A stretch of DNA of 49,134 nt from an uncultured Lachnospiraceae bacterium (GTDB lineage: Bacteria > Bacillota > Clostridia > Lachnospirales > Lachnospiraceae), in the NCBI GenBank assembly GCA_944381515.1, contig CALWLM010000152.1, positions 1 through 49,134 of the forward strand, in the 5' to 3' direction. Both the position numbers and the translations under genes were made by a program. Below are positions 25,174 through 32,658 of the stretch, in pieces. A model generated the notes under the pieces. That model was not told the DNA's origin. It did not search any database and worked only from the letters and a program-made list of their open reading frames with translations. The number at the start of each line of letters is the position of its first letter. The stretch's first letter is position 1.

Positions 25174-26322
25174 ATGAAAATTTTAATTACTACAGATTTA
25201 TATGTGACCGACACCAACGGGGTCGTAACTTCTGTCCGAAATCTGCGGGAAGAATTAGTTAAGAGAGGCCATGAGGTCCGCATTCTGACCCTGTCATCCA
25301 ATTTAAAAAGCCGGCGCGAGGACTACGTCTACTACATCAAGTCCATTCCGCTGGGCGTCGTCTACCCCGATGTGCGCATGCCGGTTTCCTACCATAATGC
25401 TTATATACGGGAGCTGATCGAATGGAAGCCGGACGTCATCCACAGTCAGTGCGAATTTTTCAGCTTTCAGTTTGCCAGACATATTGCCAAGGCTACCGGC
25501 GCCCCGCTGATTCATACCTATCATACGCTCTACGAGCAGTATGTAACCTATGTCATTCCCAGCAAACGGCTGGGCCGGCGCATGGTCGCCACGCTTTCCC
25601 GCAAACGGTTAAAGCATGTGGATACCGTAATCGCTCCTACCCGCAAGGTAGAGAATGCCCTGCGCCGCTACGGACTGCGCAATCCCATAGCAGTGGTTCC
25701 CAGCGGAATATCCATCGACCGCTACCGCCACCGTCTGACGGCGGAGGAGAGAGACCGCAGGCGCAGGCAGCTGGGTATCCCTGCCGACCACCAGGTCCTG
25801 ATCAATCTGGGCCGTCTGGGCACGGAGAAAAACCTGAGCGAACTGATGGAGCTCTTCGCCGCCGTCCTGACCGTCAACAATCAGCTTACCTTCCTGATTG
25901 TGGGAGACGGACCGGCCAGGGAACAGCTGGAAAGACAGGCCAAGGATCTGGGAGTCTCCGATCATGTGATATTCACCGGCATGGTTCCTCCTACGGAGGT
26001 ACAGAACTACTATCAGCTGGGCGATATTTTCGTCAGCGCCTCCACCAGCGAGACCCAGGGACTGACCTACATAGAGGCAGCCGCCAACGGCCTTCCTCTG
26101 GTCTGCCGGCAGGACCCCTGCCTGGACGACGTAATTGAAGAAGGCGTCAACGGCTACGAGTATACCGCCTCCGAAGAATTTATAAAGGAGATCAACTCCA
26201 TTCTGTGGAATCCCGACTGGCGCCGCGCCGCCAGCCGTTCCAGCGAGGAGATCGCCGCCACCTTTGACAAGAGCCGCTTCGCTGAGGTAGTGGAGGATAT
26301 CTACGAAAGCGCTCTGGGATGA
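25174..26322 (+). CDS. GT4-family glycosyltransferase, diacylglycerol glucosyltransferase-like
   Basis: A 382 aa GT-B-fold retaining transferase. The N-terminal domain starts MKILITTDLYVTDTNGVVTS and holds VIHSQCEFFSFQFA and THTYHTLYE-like (IHTYHTLYEQYV) blocks typical of GT4 enzymes that glycosylate diacylglycerol at the inner membrane face. The C-terminal domain has the nucleotide-sugar site, with NLGRLGTEKNLSELMELF, IVGDGPAREQLE and SASTSETQGLTYIEAAANGL (the EX7E motif). No membrane segment. Lipid glucosylation for membrane or lipoteichoic-acid anchors is a fair guess, not proven. The ribosome site is GAGGGAAAG. The gene converges on the amidase gene with 3 nt between the stop codons. Confidence 0.85.
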   Translation: MKILITTDLYVTDTNGVVTSVRNLREELVKRGHEVRILTLSSNLKSRREDYVYYIKSIPLGVVYPDVRMPVSYHNAYIRELIEWKPDVIHSQCEFFSFQFARHIAKATGAPLIHTYHTLYEQYVTYVIPSKRLGRRMVATLSRKRLKHVDTVIAPTRKVENALRRYGLRNPIAVVPSGISIDRYRHRLTAEERDRRRRQLGIPADHQVLINLGRLGTEKNLSELMELFAAVLTVNNQLTFLIVGDGPAREQLERQAKDLGVSDHVIFTGMVPPTEVQNYYQLGDIFVSASTSETQGLTYIEAAANGLPLVCRQDPCLDDVIEEGVNGYEYTASEEFIKEINSILWNPDWRRAASRSSEEIAATFDKSRFAEVVEDIYESALG

Positions 26323-26325
26323 AGC

Positions 26326-27012
26326 TCACCTGCCATTCAGGTAAGCCAGTACTCCCAGGTGGATCGCCCAGGCCAGTTTTTCCTGGTATCCCTCATCCCC
26401 CAGCTTCTCCGCCTCCTCCCAGTTGCTCAAAAAACCGCACTCCACAATGGCGGTGGGGCAGGAGGTATGCAGCAGCAGATAATATTCTGAGTTTGCCTTG
26501 GCCTGGCGCGTATTCTCCTCGCCGATCACACTTCGTAAGCTCGCCTCGATCTGCTCCGCCAGGCTGCGTCCTTCCTCGGAACCGGTGTAGTAAAATACCT
26601 GGGCTCCCTTTACCGATTCGTCATGATAGCTGTTCTGATGAATGCTGATCACCAGATCTGCCTGACTCTCCCCAATCAATTCACAGCGGGCCTTCATATC
26701 GGCCCGCTTTTTGTTGGTGTCGCTGTCCTGATACAAGCCATGGTCCTCCTCACGGGTCAGAATCACCGTCACATCCGCAGCCTCCAGCACTTCCTTCAAT
26801 TTATAGACCAGACTCAGATTGATATCCTTCTCCAGCGTACCGTCCACGCCCACTTTGCCCGGATCGTTTCCCCCGTGCCCGGCGTCCAGCACCACCACAT
26901 AGCCTGTACTCTCCGCCGATACTACCAAATCCTGATTTAGCCGGTAAAAGATCAGGGCTGTCATCAACACCATGAACAGCCCCATAAACAGCTCCAGCAT
27001 CCCTTTTCGCAT
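26326..27012 (-). CDS. cwlD: N-acetylmuramoyl-L-alanine amidase, CwlD-like
   Basis: A 228 aa Amidase_3-type zinc enzyme that removes stem peptides from MurNAc. An N-terminal membrane anchor or signal (about 5-24) precedes the catalytic domain. Zinc and catalytic residues are visible: His46 in LDAGHGGNDPG, Glu61, His125 in ISIHQNSYHD and Glu191 in IVECGFLSN. Length and single-domain layout fit CwlD, which acts in forming muramic-delta-lactam in spore cortex. The neighbouring GH18 SH3 protein supports a wall or spore role. The CwlD assignment rests on layout; other short Amidase_3 proteins look similar. A promoter was not clear. Confidence 0.82.
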   Translation of the reverse strand: MRKGMLELFMGLFMVLMTALIFYRLNQDLVVSAESTGYVVVLDAGHGGNDPGKVGVDGTLEKDINLSLVYKLKEVLEAADVTVILTREEDHGLYQDSDTNKKRADMKARCELIGESQADLVISIHQNSYHDESVKGAQVFYYTGSEEGRSLAEQIEASLRSVIGEENTRQAKANSEYYLLLHTSCPTAIVECGFLSNWEEAEKLGDEGYQEKLAWAIHLGVLAYLNGR

Positions 27013-27045
27013 AGAATTCCATCCGATATTTCCTTATGACAATAT

Positions 27046-27091
27046 ATGCAAAAAAACAGGCCCCATTCCTATCCGAAAAATGGGAGCCTGT
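27046..27091 (-). terminator. intrinsic terminator of the GH18 gene
   Basis: ACAGGC plus CCCATT (27056-27067) pairs with AATGGG plus GCCTGT (27079-27091), with a 1-nt bulge. The minus-strand hairpin is followed by TTTTTTTGCATAT. It separates the GH18 gene from cwlD. Confidence 0.85.
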
Positions 27092-27111
27092 CTCCTTTGT
27101 CGATATTGCGT

Positions 27112-28851
27112 TTACCGGTTCATATATGCCTCAATCTCAGGCCAGACGTCCGAGGACTCCAGACCCAGCTTCCAGAAGGCAATGCCGCCCAAATCATAAG
27201 AGGCAGTCAGATCCAGCTTTGCCTGCAGCGAAGTGGCGTCTTCCAGCCAGATGCGGTACAGAGAACCGTCCTGTTCATATTCCCCATAATACTGCCCCGT
27301 TTCGCTGTTCCAGTTCAGCTGGGCTCCTCCGTCCTCCAGAAGAGACCTGGCCCGGTCCATCCCCACCGCCGTGGAGCTCTTTACATATTGAGCCGCCAGG
27401 GGATCTTCTCCCGCAGGCACCTGTACGCTGGCGTCAAACTCCCACACTCTGGTGTAGAAGGGCATGGCGTTGATCAGCTTATTCTGCGGCACCTCCAGCA
27501 GAGTATTCTCAATACCCGACTGGACAAAGGGCAAAGATGCAGTGGAGCCGGCATCCGAGGTGCTCCAATGCTCGTCATACCCCATCACAATCACATAATC
27601 CGCCACAGCCGCCTGCTCAGCCCTGTCATAAAAGCTGGTGCCGGAGGTCGGTACATAATTGTCTACAGAGAGCACCAGGCCGTTCTGCCGGCAGGCCACC
27701 GAAAGCTCCCTGATAAACTGCACAAAGTGAGGGCCCACATCGGCTGTCAGACTCTCAAAATCAACATTGATTCCGTCCAGGCCGCAGTCCAGGGCCGCCT
27801 GGGTCAGATTCTCCACCAAAGCGGTTCTGGTGCTGGTTCTGGAGAGCACCTCATAGGTGCTGACATCCTTATTAAAATTATCGATCAGCCCCCAGACCTC
27901 CAGACCTCTCTCATGAGCCGTCTCCACATAGGATGTATCAGCCAGAGAGGTGAAATTGCCCTCGTTGTCACTGAGAGAAAACCATGTGGGAGCTATGGTA
28001 TTCACCCCGCGGGCCTCCTCCAGCAGAGAGGAAAGGTCATTATTATCGTCTGATGAAAAAACCTGATGCCAAACCAGACAAATGTCATAATCCTTCGTCA
28101 GGCTGGTATACTCCGGCTCCACAAAATCAGAGGTATACTCCGTCACCGTTTCCCCGCTCAGAGTGTCATTGCGTACATAACCGATAAATCCGTTCTCCGT
28201 ACGCACCTGGCTCCACTCGTCCATGGAATCAAGAATCTCCACCTGCGCGCCTGCGGTTACATCCGTCACAATCTCACTCTTGATACCGCCCAGTCTGCGG
28301 ACCTGCGTATCCTCAAGAATCTGCGCCTGCCGTCTTGTACCTTCCGAATCATCGATGTAGAGCCGTCCCGGCGCCTCGAAGAACTGAAAGCTTTGATCGG
28401 TAAAATGACTGACAAAAGTAACAGAAACATAACAGGTCCCGTCCTGCTCATACCAGACCGGAGCCGTCTTTCCTTCTGTATTTTCCAGATCCGTCACATC
28501 CGAAAGGGCAGTCCCTTCCGCCGCCTGCACCACGCGGTCCGGCAGCGCATAGAGCAAAAGCCGTTCCCGCTCATCGATATACACTTTCTTATTCAGCGAC
28601 GAGGACACATAGGAGTAGGACAGATAAACCTCTCCCTCGTGAATCTTCGCCTTTTCTTCCGTCAGCAGGTCGTCCACAATCACCGCAGCCTCATCCTCAG
28701 CGGTAATCTGAAACAATTCATTAAGATCCGCCCGTTCCGTGGACGGGGTGTAACGCTCTCGAATATATCCCAAACCGGCAACGACACAGATAATCGCAAT
28801 CAGTACGATAGCAATAATCGCCGGTATCCATCTTCTGGGTATGTTTCTCAT
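27112..28851 (-). CDS. membrane-anchored GH18 hydrolase with SH3 domain
   Basis: A 579 aa wall-acting protein. A membrane segment (about 10-29, IPAIIAIVLIAIICVVAGLG) is followed by an N-terminal region with a copper-amine-oxidase-like or similar repeat character (about 45-185), a bacterial SH3 domain (about 186-230, VTAGAQVEILDSMDEWSQVR) and a GH18 barrel (about 255-575). The catalytic motif DGINVDFE (359-366) is intact, with Glu366 as acid. This layout resembles spore cortex or vegetative N-acetylglucosaminidases of the SleL/YaaH type. It has a clear promoter (28893-28921), an SD GGAGGG, and its own terminator, so it is monocistronic. Confidence 0.87.
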   Translation of the reverse strand: MRNIPRRWIPAIIAIVLIAIICVVAGLGYIRERYTPSTERADLNELFQITAEDEAAVIVDDLLTEEKAKIHEGEVYLSYSYVSSSLNKKVYIDERERLLLYALPDRVVQAAEGTALSDVTDLENTEGKTAPVWYEQDGTCYVSVTFVSHFTDQSFQFFEAPGRLYIDDSEGTRRQAQILEDTQVRRLGGIKSEIVTDVTAGAQVEILDSMDEWSQVRTENGFIGYVRNDTLSGETVTEYTSDFVEPEYTSLTKDYDICLVWHQVFSSDDNNDLSSLLEEARGVNTIAPTWFSLSDNEGNFTSLADTSYVETAHERGLEVWGLIDNFNKDVSTYEVLSRTSTRTALVENLTQAALDCGLDGINVDFESLTADVGPHFVQFIRELSVACRQNGLVLSVDNYVPTSGTSFYDRAEQAAVADYVIVMGYDEHWSTSDAGSTASLPFVQSGIENTLLEVPQNKLINAMPFYTRVWEFDASVQVPAGEDPLAAQYVKSSTAVGMDRARSLLEDGGAQLNWNSETGQYYGEYEQDGSLYRIWLEDATSLQAKLDLTASYDLGGIAFWKLGLESSDVWPEIEAYMNR

Positions 28852-28892
28852 AAAAGCCCTCCATTTTTCATCGGCTCATGCTTGCAGAAAAC

Positions 28893-28921
28893 ATTGTAGC
28901 ATAGATGCAACGGACTTTCAA
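28893..28921 (-). promoter_or_regulatory. sigma-A promoter for the GH18 gene
   Basis: TTGAAA (28916-28921) and TACAAT (28893-28898) on the minus strand, 17-nt spacer, about 42 nt upstream of the start codon. Confidence 0.78.
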
Positions 28922-29017
28922 TGGGACAAAACCTTAAGATAGTGTTATGGCAAAAGAAAAACCGGCCGTCTTTGCGCAAATTCTCCTGGTTTATCCGTAC
29001 CTGCCGCAGGGACTCTC

Positions 29018-29272
29018 TCAGCCGCTTTTTACCCGGTCAAAATTGAGACGGACAATGTAGTCGTCTTCATCCGTTATAAAATCACACATATACTCCCCCT
29101 TCTCCCTGACTGCACAGATCCTCGCAATATCCTCCAGCGGAAGGCGGATATCCTCCAGTGTGATCTCCACGCCGGCCCGCTGATACCGTCTCAACTGTTC
29201 CATAAGTGGAATCTCTTCCCCGCCTTGTCCTTTCTGCGGACAGTCTCCGGGCCTTTTTATCATTCGTATCAC
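29018..29272 (-). CDS. small hypothetical protein, 84 aa
   Basis: I do not recognise this protein. It has no membrane segment. The first ~22 residues are basic and Gly-rich (MIRMIKRPGDCPQKGQGG); the rest is a mixed helical and beta stretch (MEQLRRYQRAGVEITLEDI, then GEYMCDFITDEDDYIVRLNF). It is supported as a real gene by a full GGAGGTGAT ribosome site 4 nt before the ATG and a good promoter at 29366-29394. Its promoter faces away from that of mecA. A later in-frame ATG (MEQLRR) is a possible but less supported start. Confidence 0.65.
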   Translation of the reverse strand: MIRMIKRPGDCPQKGQGGEEIPLMEQLRRYQRAGVEITLEDIRLPLEDIARICAVREKGEYMCDFITDEDDYIVRLNFDRVKSG

Positions 29273-29365
29273 CTCCGACGCTCAAATGGTACGAGAAATT
29301 CATAAGCTGCAACACATCTCCTCTTAACCATTTCCCACCTGGGATTTGTCTTCCTCTGTGTGTTC

Positions 29366-29394
29366 ATCTTATTTCCTTTTTTCTGACGATTCAA
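29366..29394 (-). promoter_or_regulatory. sigma-A promoter for the 84 aa gene
   Basis: TTGAAT (29389-29394) and TAAGAT (29366-29371) on the minus strand, 17-nt spacer. The leader would be about 85 nt. Confidence 0.7.
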
Positions 29395-29479
29395 GCAGAC
29401 GGCGGGAAACAGTTTGTTTCCGTTCAGAAAAGTGAGGATTCTTCCAGATTTGCCATATATAATTTTATCTTTCTTTTAC

Positions 29480-29508
29480 TTTACATTCCCGATGCCTTTG
29501 GGTATACT
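29480..29508 (+). promoter_or_regulatory. sigma-A promoter for mecA
   Basis: TTTACA (29480-29485) and TATACT (29503-29508), 17-nt spacer. The transcript would begin at the 13-bp tandem repeats. Confidence 0.8.
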
Positions 29509-29515
29509 ATGTAAA

Positions 29516-29554
29516 TGATGTATCTGCTTGATGTATCTGCTTGATGTCTCCGCT
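29516..29554 (+). repeat. three 13-bp tandem repeats in the mecA leader
   Basis: TGATGTATCTGCT occurs at 29516-29528 and 29529-29541; a third copy, TGATGTCTCCGCT (29542-29554), has two changes. The array starts at the predicted transcription start. Confidence 0.85.
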
Positions 29555-29606
29555 TCACGCAGCTACGGTTCCATGTGAAAGTCCGATAGAGATAGGAAGT
29601 GATCTT

Positions 29607-30323
29607 TTGAAAATAGAACGAATCAGTGAAAATCAAATCCGCTGTACCCTGAGCCGTGCAGATCTGGCCGAGCGGCAGATCGAGCTTGGAGAGCTGGCCT
29701 ACGGCAGCGAAAAGGCCCGCCGCCTGTTTCACGAAATGATCGAAGCGGCCGCCGATGAGGTCGGCTTTGACGTGGATAATGTACCTCTGATGGTAGAGGC
29801 CATCCCTCTGTCTATGGACAGCATTATGCTGATCGTCACCCGCGTCGAGGACCCTGACGAGCTGGACACCCGGTTTTCCCGGTTTTCTCCCTACACGGAG
29901 GATGAATGGGAGGAGAACAGCATCCCTTCCGAACTGGCCCGCGGTCTTTTGGAAGGAGCCGGCCTTGTCAATGAGGAGCTTCCCGCTTCCGCTCCGAATA
30001 CAGAAGTTTCTGCCGCCCAGCCTGACGTTCTGGAGTACCGTCTGTTTGCCTTTTCTTCTCTGGATCTGGCGGCCGAGGCTGCCGGCGCGGTACGGGGAGC
30101 CGTTCAGGTTCACAGCAGCCTCTACAAACACCCCGACGACGGGCAATATTATCTCTGCGTGTTTTCCTCAGGAAACGCCGATGCCTTCCGCCGTATCTGC
30201 AACACCCTTTCCGAATACGGAATTCCCAAAAAGGACAGGGGAGGCACCCTGGCCTACTGTCAGGAACACGGCGAGACAATCATCGCAAGCCGGGCTTTGG
30301 ATAAGCTGACAAAGCTGGCCTGA
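29607..30323 (+). CDS. mecA: MecA-family adaptor protein
   Basis: A 238 aa adaptor that brings substrates to the ClpC/ClpP protease in Firmicutes. The N-terminal domain MKIERISENQIRCTLSRADL (TTG start read as Met) is the family hallmark and binds substrates. An acidic linker (about 95-140) leads to the C-terminal ClpC-binding domain, with EYRLFAFSSLDLAAEAAGA, SSLYKHPDDGQYYLCVF and a final LAYCQEHGETIIA. The TTG at 29607 is chosen because AGGAAGTGAT precedes it and the family begins there; an in-frame ATG at 29541 would add 22 residues lying in the leader repeats. Its promoter and terminator are both visible, so it is a single-gene unit. Confidence 0.9.
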   Translation: MKIERISENQIRCTLSRADLAERQIELGELAYGSEKARRLFHEMIEAAADEVGFDVDNVPLMVEAIPLSMDSIMLIVTRVEDPDELDTRFSRFSPYTEDEWEENSIPSELARGLLEGAGLVNEELPASAPNTEVSAAQPDVLEYRLFAFSSLDLAAEAAGAVRGAVQVHSSLYKHPDDGQYYLCVFSSGNADAFRRICNTLSEYGIPKKDRGGTLAYCQEHGETIIASRALDKLTKLA

Positions 30324-30372
30324 GGCAATCGGCCCGTCGATTCGCCGGAAATACGGAAATACAATACATCAA

Positions 30373-30421
30373 AAAAGAGGACGGTCCTCCGCATACAAAG
30401 AGCGGTGAGCCATCCTCTTTT
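30373..30421. terminator. bidirectional terminator between mecA and the CxxC protein gene
   Basis: AAAAGAGGA (30373-30381) pairs with TCCTCTTTT (30413-30421), with further pairing inside. The AT ends give a T-run in both directions. mecA (plus) and the DUF1858-type gene (minus) converge here. Confidence 0.8.
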
Positions 30422-30483
30422 CATTTCTCATTTTCTGCGCCGCAGGAGGTCTCTCCTCTTTGCCTGCGCTTTTGTCTGTGCTT

Positions 30484-30690
30484 TTATGCTTCTTTTACCG
30501 CAAAATACTCATTGACGGCAGCCAGAAGTGCGTCGGGGTCGATGCCGTGCACAAAAGCAGCCTCCTCCAGAGACTCAGCCTGGGAAGCGGGGCAGCCTAC
30601 GCAGTGCATGCCTGCGCCCATCAGAACCGGAGCCACACCGGCATCCAGCTGTAAAAGCTCGCCAATCAGCATATCCTTCGTAATGGTCAT
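30484..30690 (-). CDS. DUF1858-type small redox disulfide protein
   Basis: A 68 aa protein of the DUF1858 / hybrid-cluster-protein-associated redox disulfide group. [16 protein letters not shown] and the motif MHCVGCPAS with Cys30 and Cys33 (CxxC) are the family marks; the pair may form a redox disulfide or bind a metal. AGGAGGAG precedes the ATG at 30690, which sets the start over an upstream one at 30729. It has its own promoter and is divergent from the ferredoxin gene. Function beyond a redox role is not known. Confidence 0.85.
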   Translation of the reverse strand: MTITKDMLIGELLQLDAGVAPVLMGAGMHCVGCPASQAESLEEAAFVHGIDPDALLAAVNEYFAVKEA

Positions 30691-30732
30691 ATGAACTCCT
30701 CCTAAAAGACTTGTTTCATTCCTGCGCATTTG

Positions 30733-30761
30733 ATGATATCATGAAATTCCTGCAAACGCAA
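30733..30761 (-). promoter_or_regulatory. promoter for the CxxC protein gene
   Basis: TTGCGT (30756-30761) and TATCAT (30733-30738) on the minus strand, 17-nt spacer. Confidence 0.55.
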
Positions 30762-30804
30762 GAGGTCCGCTGCCTTATTATTTGTCTTGTATCTCTTTTT
30801 ATAC

Positions 30805-30833
30805 TTGAATTCCCGTTTTTTTTGTAATACAAT
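30805..30833 (+). promoter_or_regulatory. promoter for the ferredoxin gene
   Basis: TTGAAT (30805-30810) and TACAAT (30828-30833), 17-nt spacer, with a T-rich spacer. Confidence 0.75.
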
Positions 30834-30884
30834 GAATGCAAGCGAAGACGCTTAATTTATCAGCATTTGAAGGAGGATTTCAGT

Positions 30885-31055
30885 ATGGCTTACAAAATTT
30901 CTGATGCCTGCATTTCCTGCGGCGCATGTGCAGACGGATGTCCCGTAGGCGCTATCTCCCAGGGCGATGACAAGTACGTAATTGACGCTGACACCTGCAT
31001 CGATTGCGGTGCCTGCGCTTCCACCTGCCCGGTAGGCGCTCCTGAGGCTGAGTAA
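30885..31055 (+). CDS. 2[4Fe-4S] clostridial ferredoxin
   Basis: A 56 aa soluble electron carrier with two CxxCxxCxxxC sets: Cys9, 12, 15, 19 and Cys38, 41, 44, 48 (ISCGACADGCP and IDCGACASTCP). Each set crosses over to hold one of two [4Fe-4S] clusters. Length and sequence are those of classic low-potential clostridial ferredoxin, serving pyruvate:ferredoxin oxidoreductase, hydrogenase or Rnf (known for the family). The ATG at 30885 is used because GGAGGA precedes it and the protein then starts MAYKISDACISCG. Strong promoter; terminator at 31167-31197. Confidence 0.96.
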   Translation: MAYKISDACISCGACADGCPVGAISQGDDKYVIDADTCIDCGACASTCPVGAPEAE

Positions 31056-31166
31056 TCTGCTGTAAATCCCCCGCCGAACGGCTGGTCAGACAGGCAGGCG
31101 AGCTGCCCGGCTATACAGACAATCGGCGAGCATACACAGATGATAACGGCCGCGTAATGATTGAGA

Positions 31167-31197
31167 CAAAAGACAGGTGAACCTCACCTGTCTTTTG
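31167..31197. terminator. bidirectional terminator between ferredoxin and AraC regulator
   Basis: CAAAAGACAGGTGA (31167-31180) pairs perfectly with TCACCTGTCTTTTG (31184-31197), loop ACC. It overlaps the stop codon of the AraC-type gene. Confidence 0.85.
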
Positions 31198-32488
31198 CTT
31201 TGCCGTCTTTGCTTTGGCTCTCTCTGGTTTTGCTTTCTCCGTTTTCCTTCTCCCGCTTTTTTCGTATGCGCTCTCGAAATTCCCCGGCCGTGCAGCCTTC
31301 AAATCTGCGAAACAAACGGTAAAACTGACTGGCTCCCGCCAGCCCCACCATCTGCGCGATTTTTTCCATTTTATAATCCGTCTCCGCCAGCAGCTCCTTG
31401 GCCTTGTCTATCCTTCTGCGGTTCAGATACTCCGGCACGCTGACGCCTACCTCTTCATTAAACCGGCTGCTTAAATATTGCGGAACCACCCCCAAAGCCT
31501 CCGCAATTTCCTTTTGTGTGATTCCCTCATGGTAGTGCCGGTGAATGAACTGAAGGGCCTCCCGCGTCACGTCGTGATAGCCGCCGGCCCTCATCTTTAC
31601 CTCCTGGGCCAGCGTCAGCGCCCGTTCCGACATCTGCCGCTCCAGCGCGTTAATATCGGGCAGGCATTCTATATCCTGAAAATATTCTGCCTTTGATTCA
31701 ATTCGGTAAGCGTCCTCGATCTGAAGAAACATATTTTCGATCTGAGCGGTCACCTCCCGGCAGATCCCCATATCCATCCCCCGCCGGATATCGCCGAATA
31801 TATCCTGCACAGCCCTTTCTGCCGCGTCCTGCCCCGTCCACACAATCTCTTTTTCCAGCCTCTTGATCTTTTCGCCGATTACCGGACGATTCACCTCATG
31901 ACGGCGGCTCTCATACCACTGCCAGTCGATCACCCCCGGCTTCATCTCAAAAAAATCCAGTCCTTTTATGTACAGCAGACGCTCAAACCAGGTCTCCACC
32001 TGGCTGTAACCGCTGATTCTCTCAGATTTTGCCGTAATCGCAAAGAATCTGCCGTCTCCCTGCAATACATGCTCCTTCAAAATTTCTTCCACCGTCTCCT
32101 GTACAATCCCGGCGGCCTCGTCAATTCCCTTGCCCTCTTTGGATGTGACCAGAAAACACAAATCGTCGGTCATATCGTGATAAAAAGAGTCCCCATCGAA
32201 ACCCAGGGCCTGCAGCTTCCCTCTTGTCCTCTGGTTCAGCATGGGCGCAATTCCATAATAACGGTATTTCCCCTCCGGCAGTTGTTTTAAAACACGGCTT
32301 CGCAGACCGGTCAGCAATATGTAGCAATCAGAAAAGTCAAAATGCAGGTCGATTTCCAGATCTTTCAGCTCGCTGTACATCAGCCTCTCATCCATACCGC
32401 AGGCGATTTTATTGAGAAGTCTCATCCTAGAATACACAATCCTCTTCTGCTCTTTTTGTATATCCCAGGAATACACCGGTTTTTCCAT
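31184..32488 (-). CDS. AraC-family transcriptional regulator
   Basis: A 434 aa regulator. The long N-terminal part (about 1-325) has no recognised domain or membrane segment; it is mostly helical and may be a ligand or partner module. The C-terminal AraC HTH pair (about 325-420) shows GITQKEIAEALGVVPQYLSS (first helix-turn-helix) and KMEKIAQMVGLAGASQFYRL (second). A basic Lys/Glu-rich tail ends the protein. AGGAGGT lies just before the ATG at 32488; an upstream in-frame start has none. It lies 170 nt downstream of the exported reductase gene on the same strand and is its likely regulator (inference from position). Confidence 0.85.
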   Translation of the reverse strand: MEKPVYSWDIQKEQKRIVYSRMRLLNKIACGMDERLMYSELKDLEIDLHFDFSDCYILLTGLRSRVLKQLPEGKYRYYGIAPMLNQRTRGKLQALGFDGDSFYHDMTDDLCFLVTSKEGKGIDEAAGIVQETVEEILKEHVLQGDGRFFAITAKSERISGYSQVETWFERLLYIKGLDFFEMKPGVIDWQWYESRRHEVNRPVIGEKIKRLEKEIVWTGQDAAERAVQDIFGDIRRGMDMGICREVTAQIENMFLQIEDAYRIESKAEYFQDIECLPDINALERQMSERALTLAQEVKMRAGGYHDVTREALQFIHRHYHEGITQKEIAEALGVVPQYLSSRFNEEVGVSVPEYLNRRRIDKAKELLAETDYKMEKIAQMVGLAGASQFYRLFRRFEGCTAGEFRERIRKKREKENGESKTRESQSKDGKAKDR

Positions 32489-32534
32489 TCTACCTCCTGA
32501 TATAAGCTTATATTTTATCTCCTGACACAGCCAC

Positions 32535-32570
32535 AAGGGCGTCCCGGAACTGCTGCTCCGGGGCACCCTT
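32535..32570. repeat. hairpin between the reductase and AraC genes
   Basis: AAGGG plus GTCCCGGA (32535-32548) pairs with TCCGGGGC plus CCCTT (32557-32570), with one mismatch and one wobble. The T-run (CTTTTAAC) is on the plus strand, where no gene ends; on the minus strand it is only CTTGTGG. A partial terminator limiting read-through into the regulator is possible. Confidence 0.45.
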
Positions 32571-32658
32571 TTAACATCGGCTTTTCAAAAATTTAGGAGT
32601 CCATTATCCTGGATTTCATCATTCTGAATCCCTTCATTCTGGAATCCATTGCTCCGCT

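Noticed and set aside
29082-29315. A 77 aa open frame overlapping the 84 aa gene
   Set aside because: Different frame, poor start context; the 84 aa frame has the consensus ribosome site.
30885-31055. Part of a larger iron-sulfur protein
   Set aside because: Stop codon, promoter and terminator define a complete 56 aa ferredoxin.
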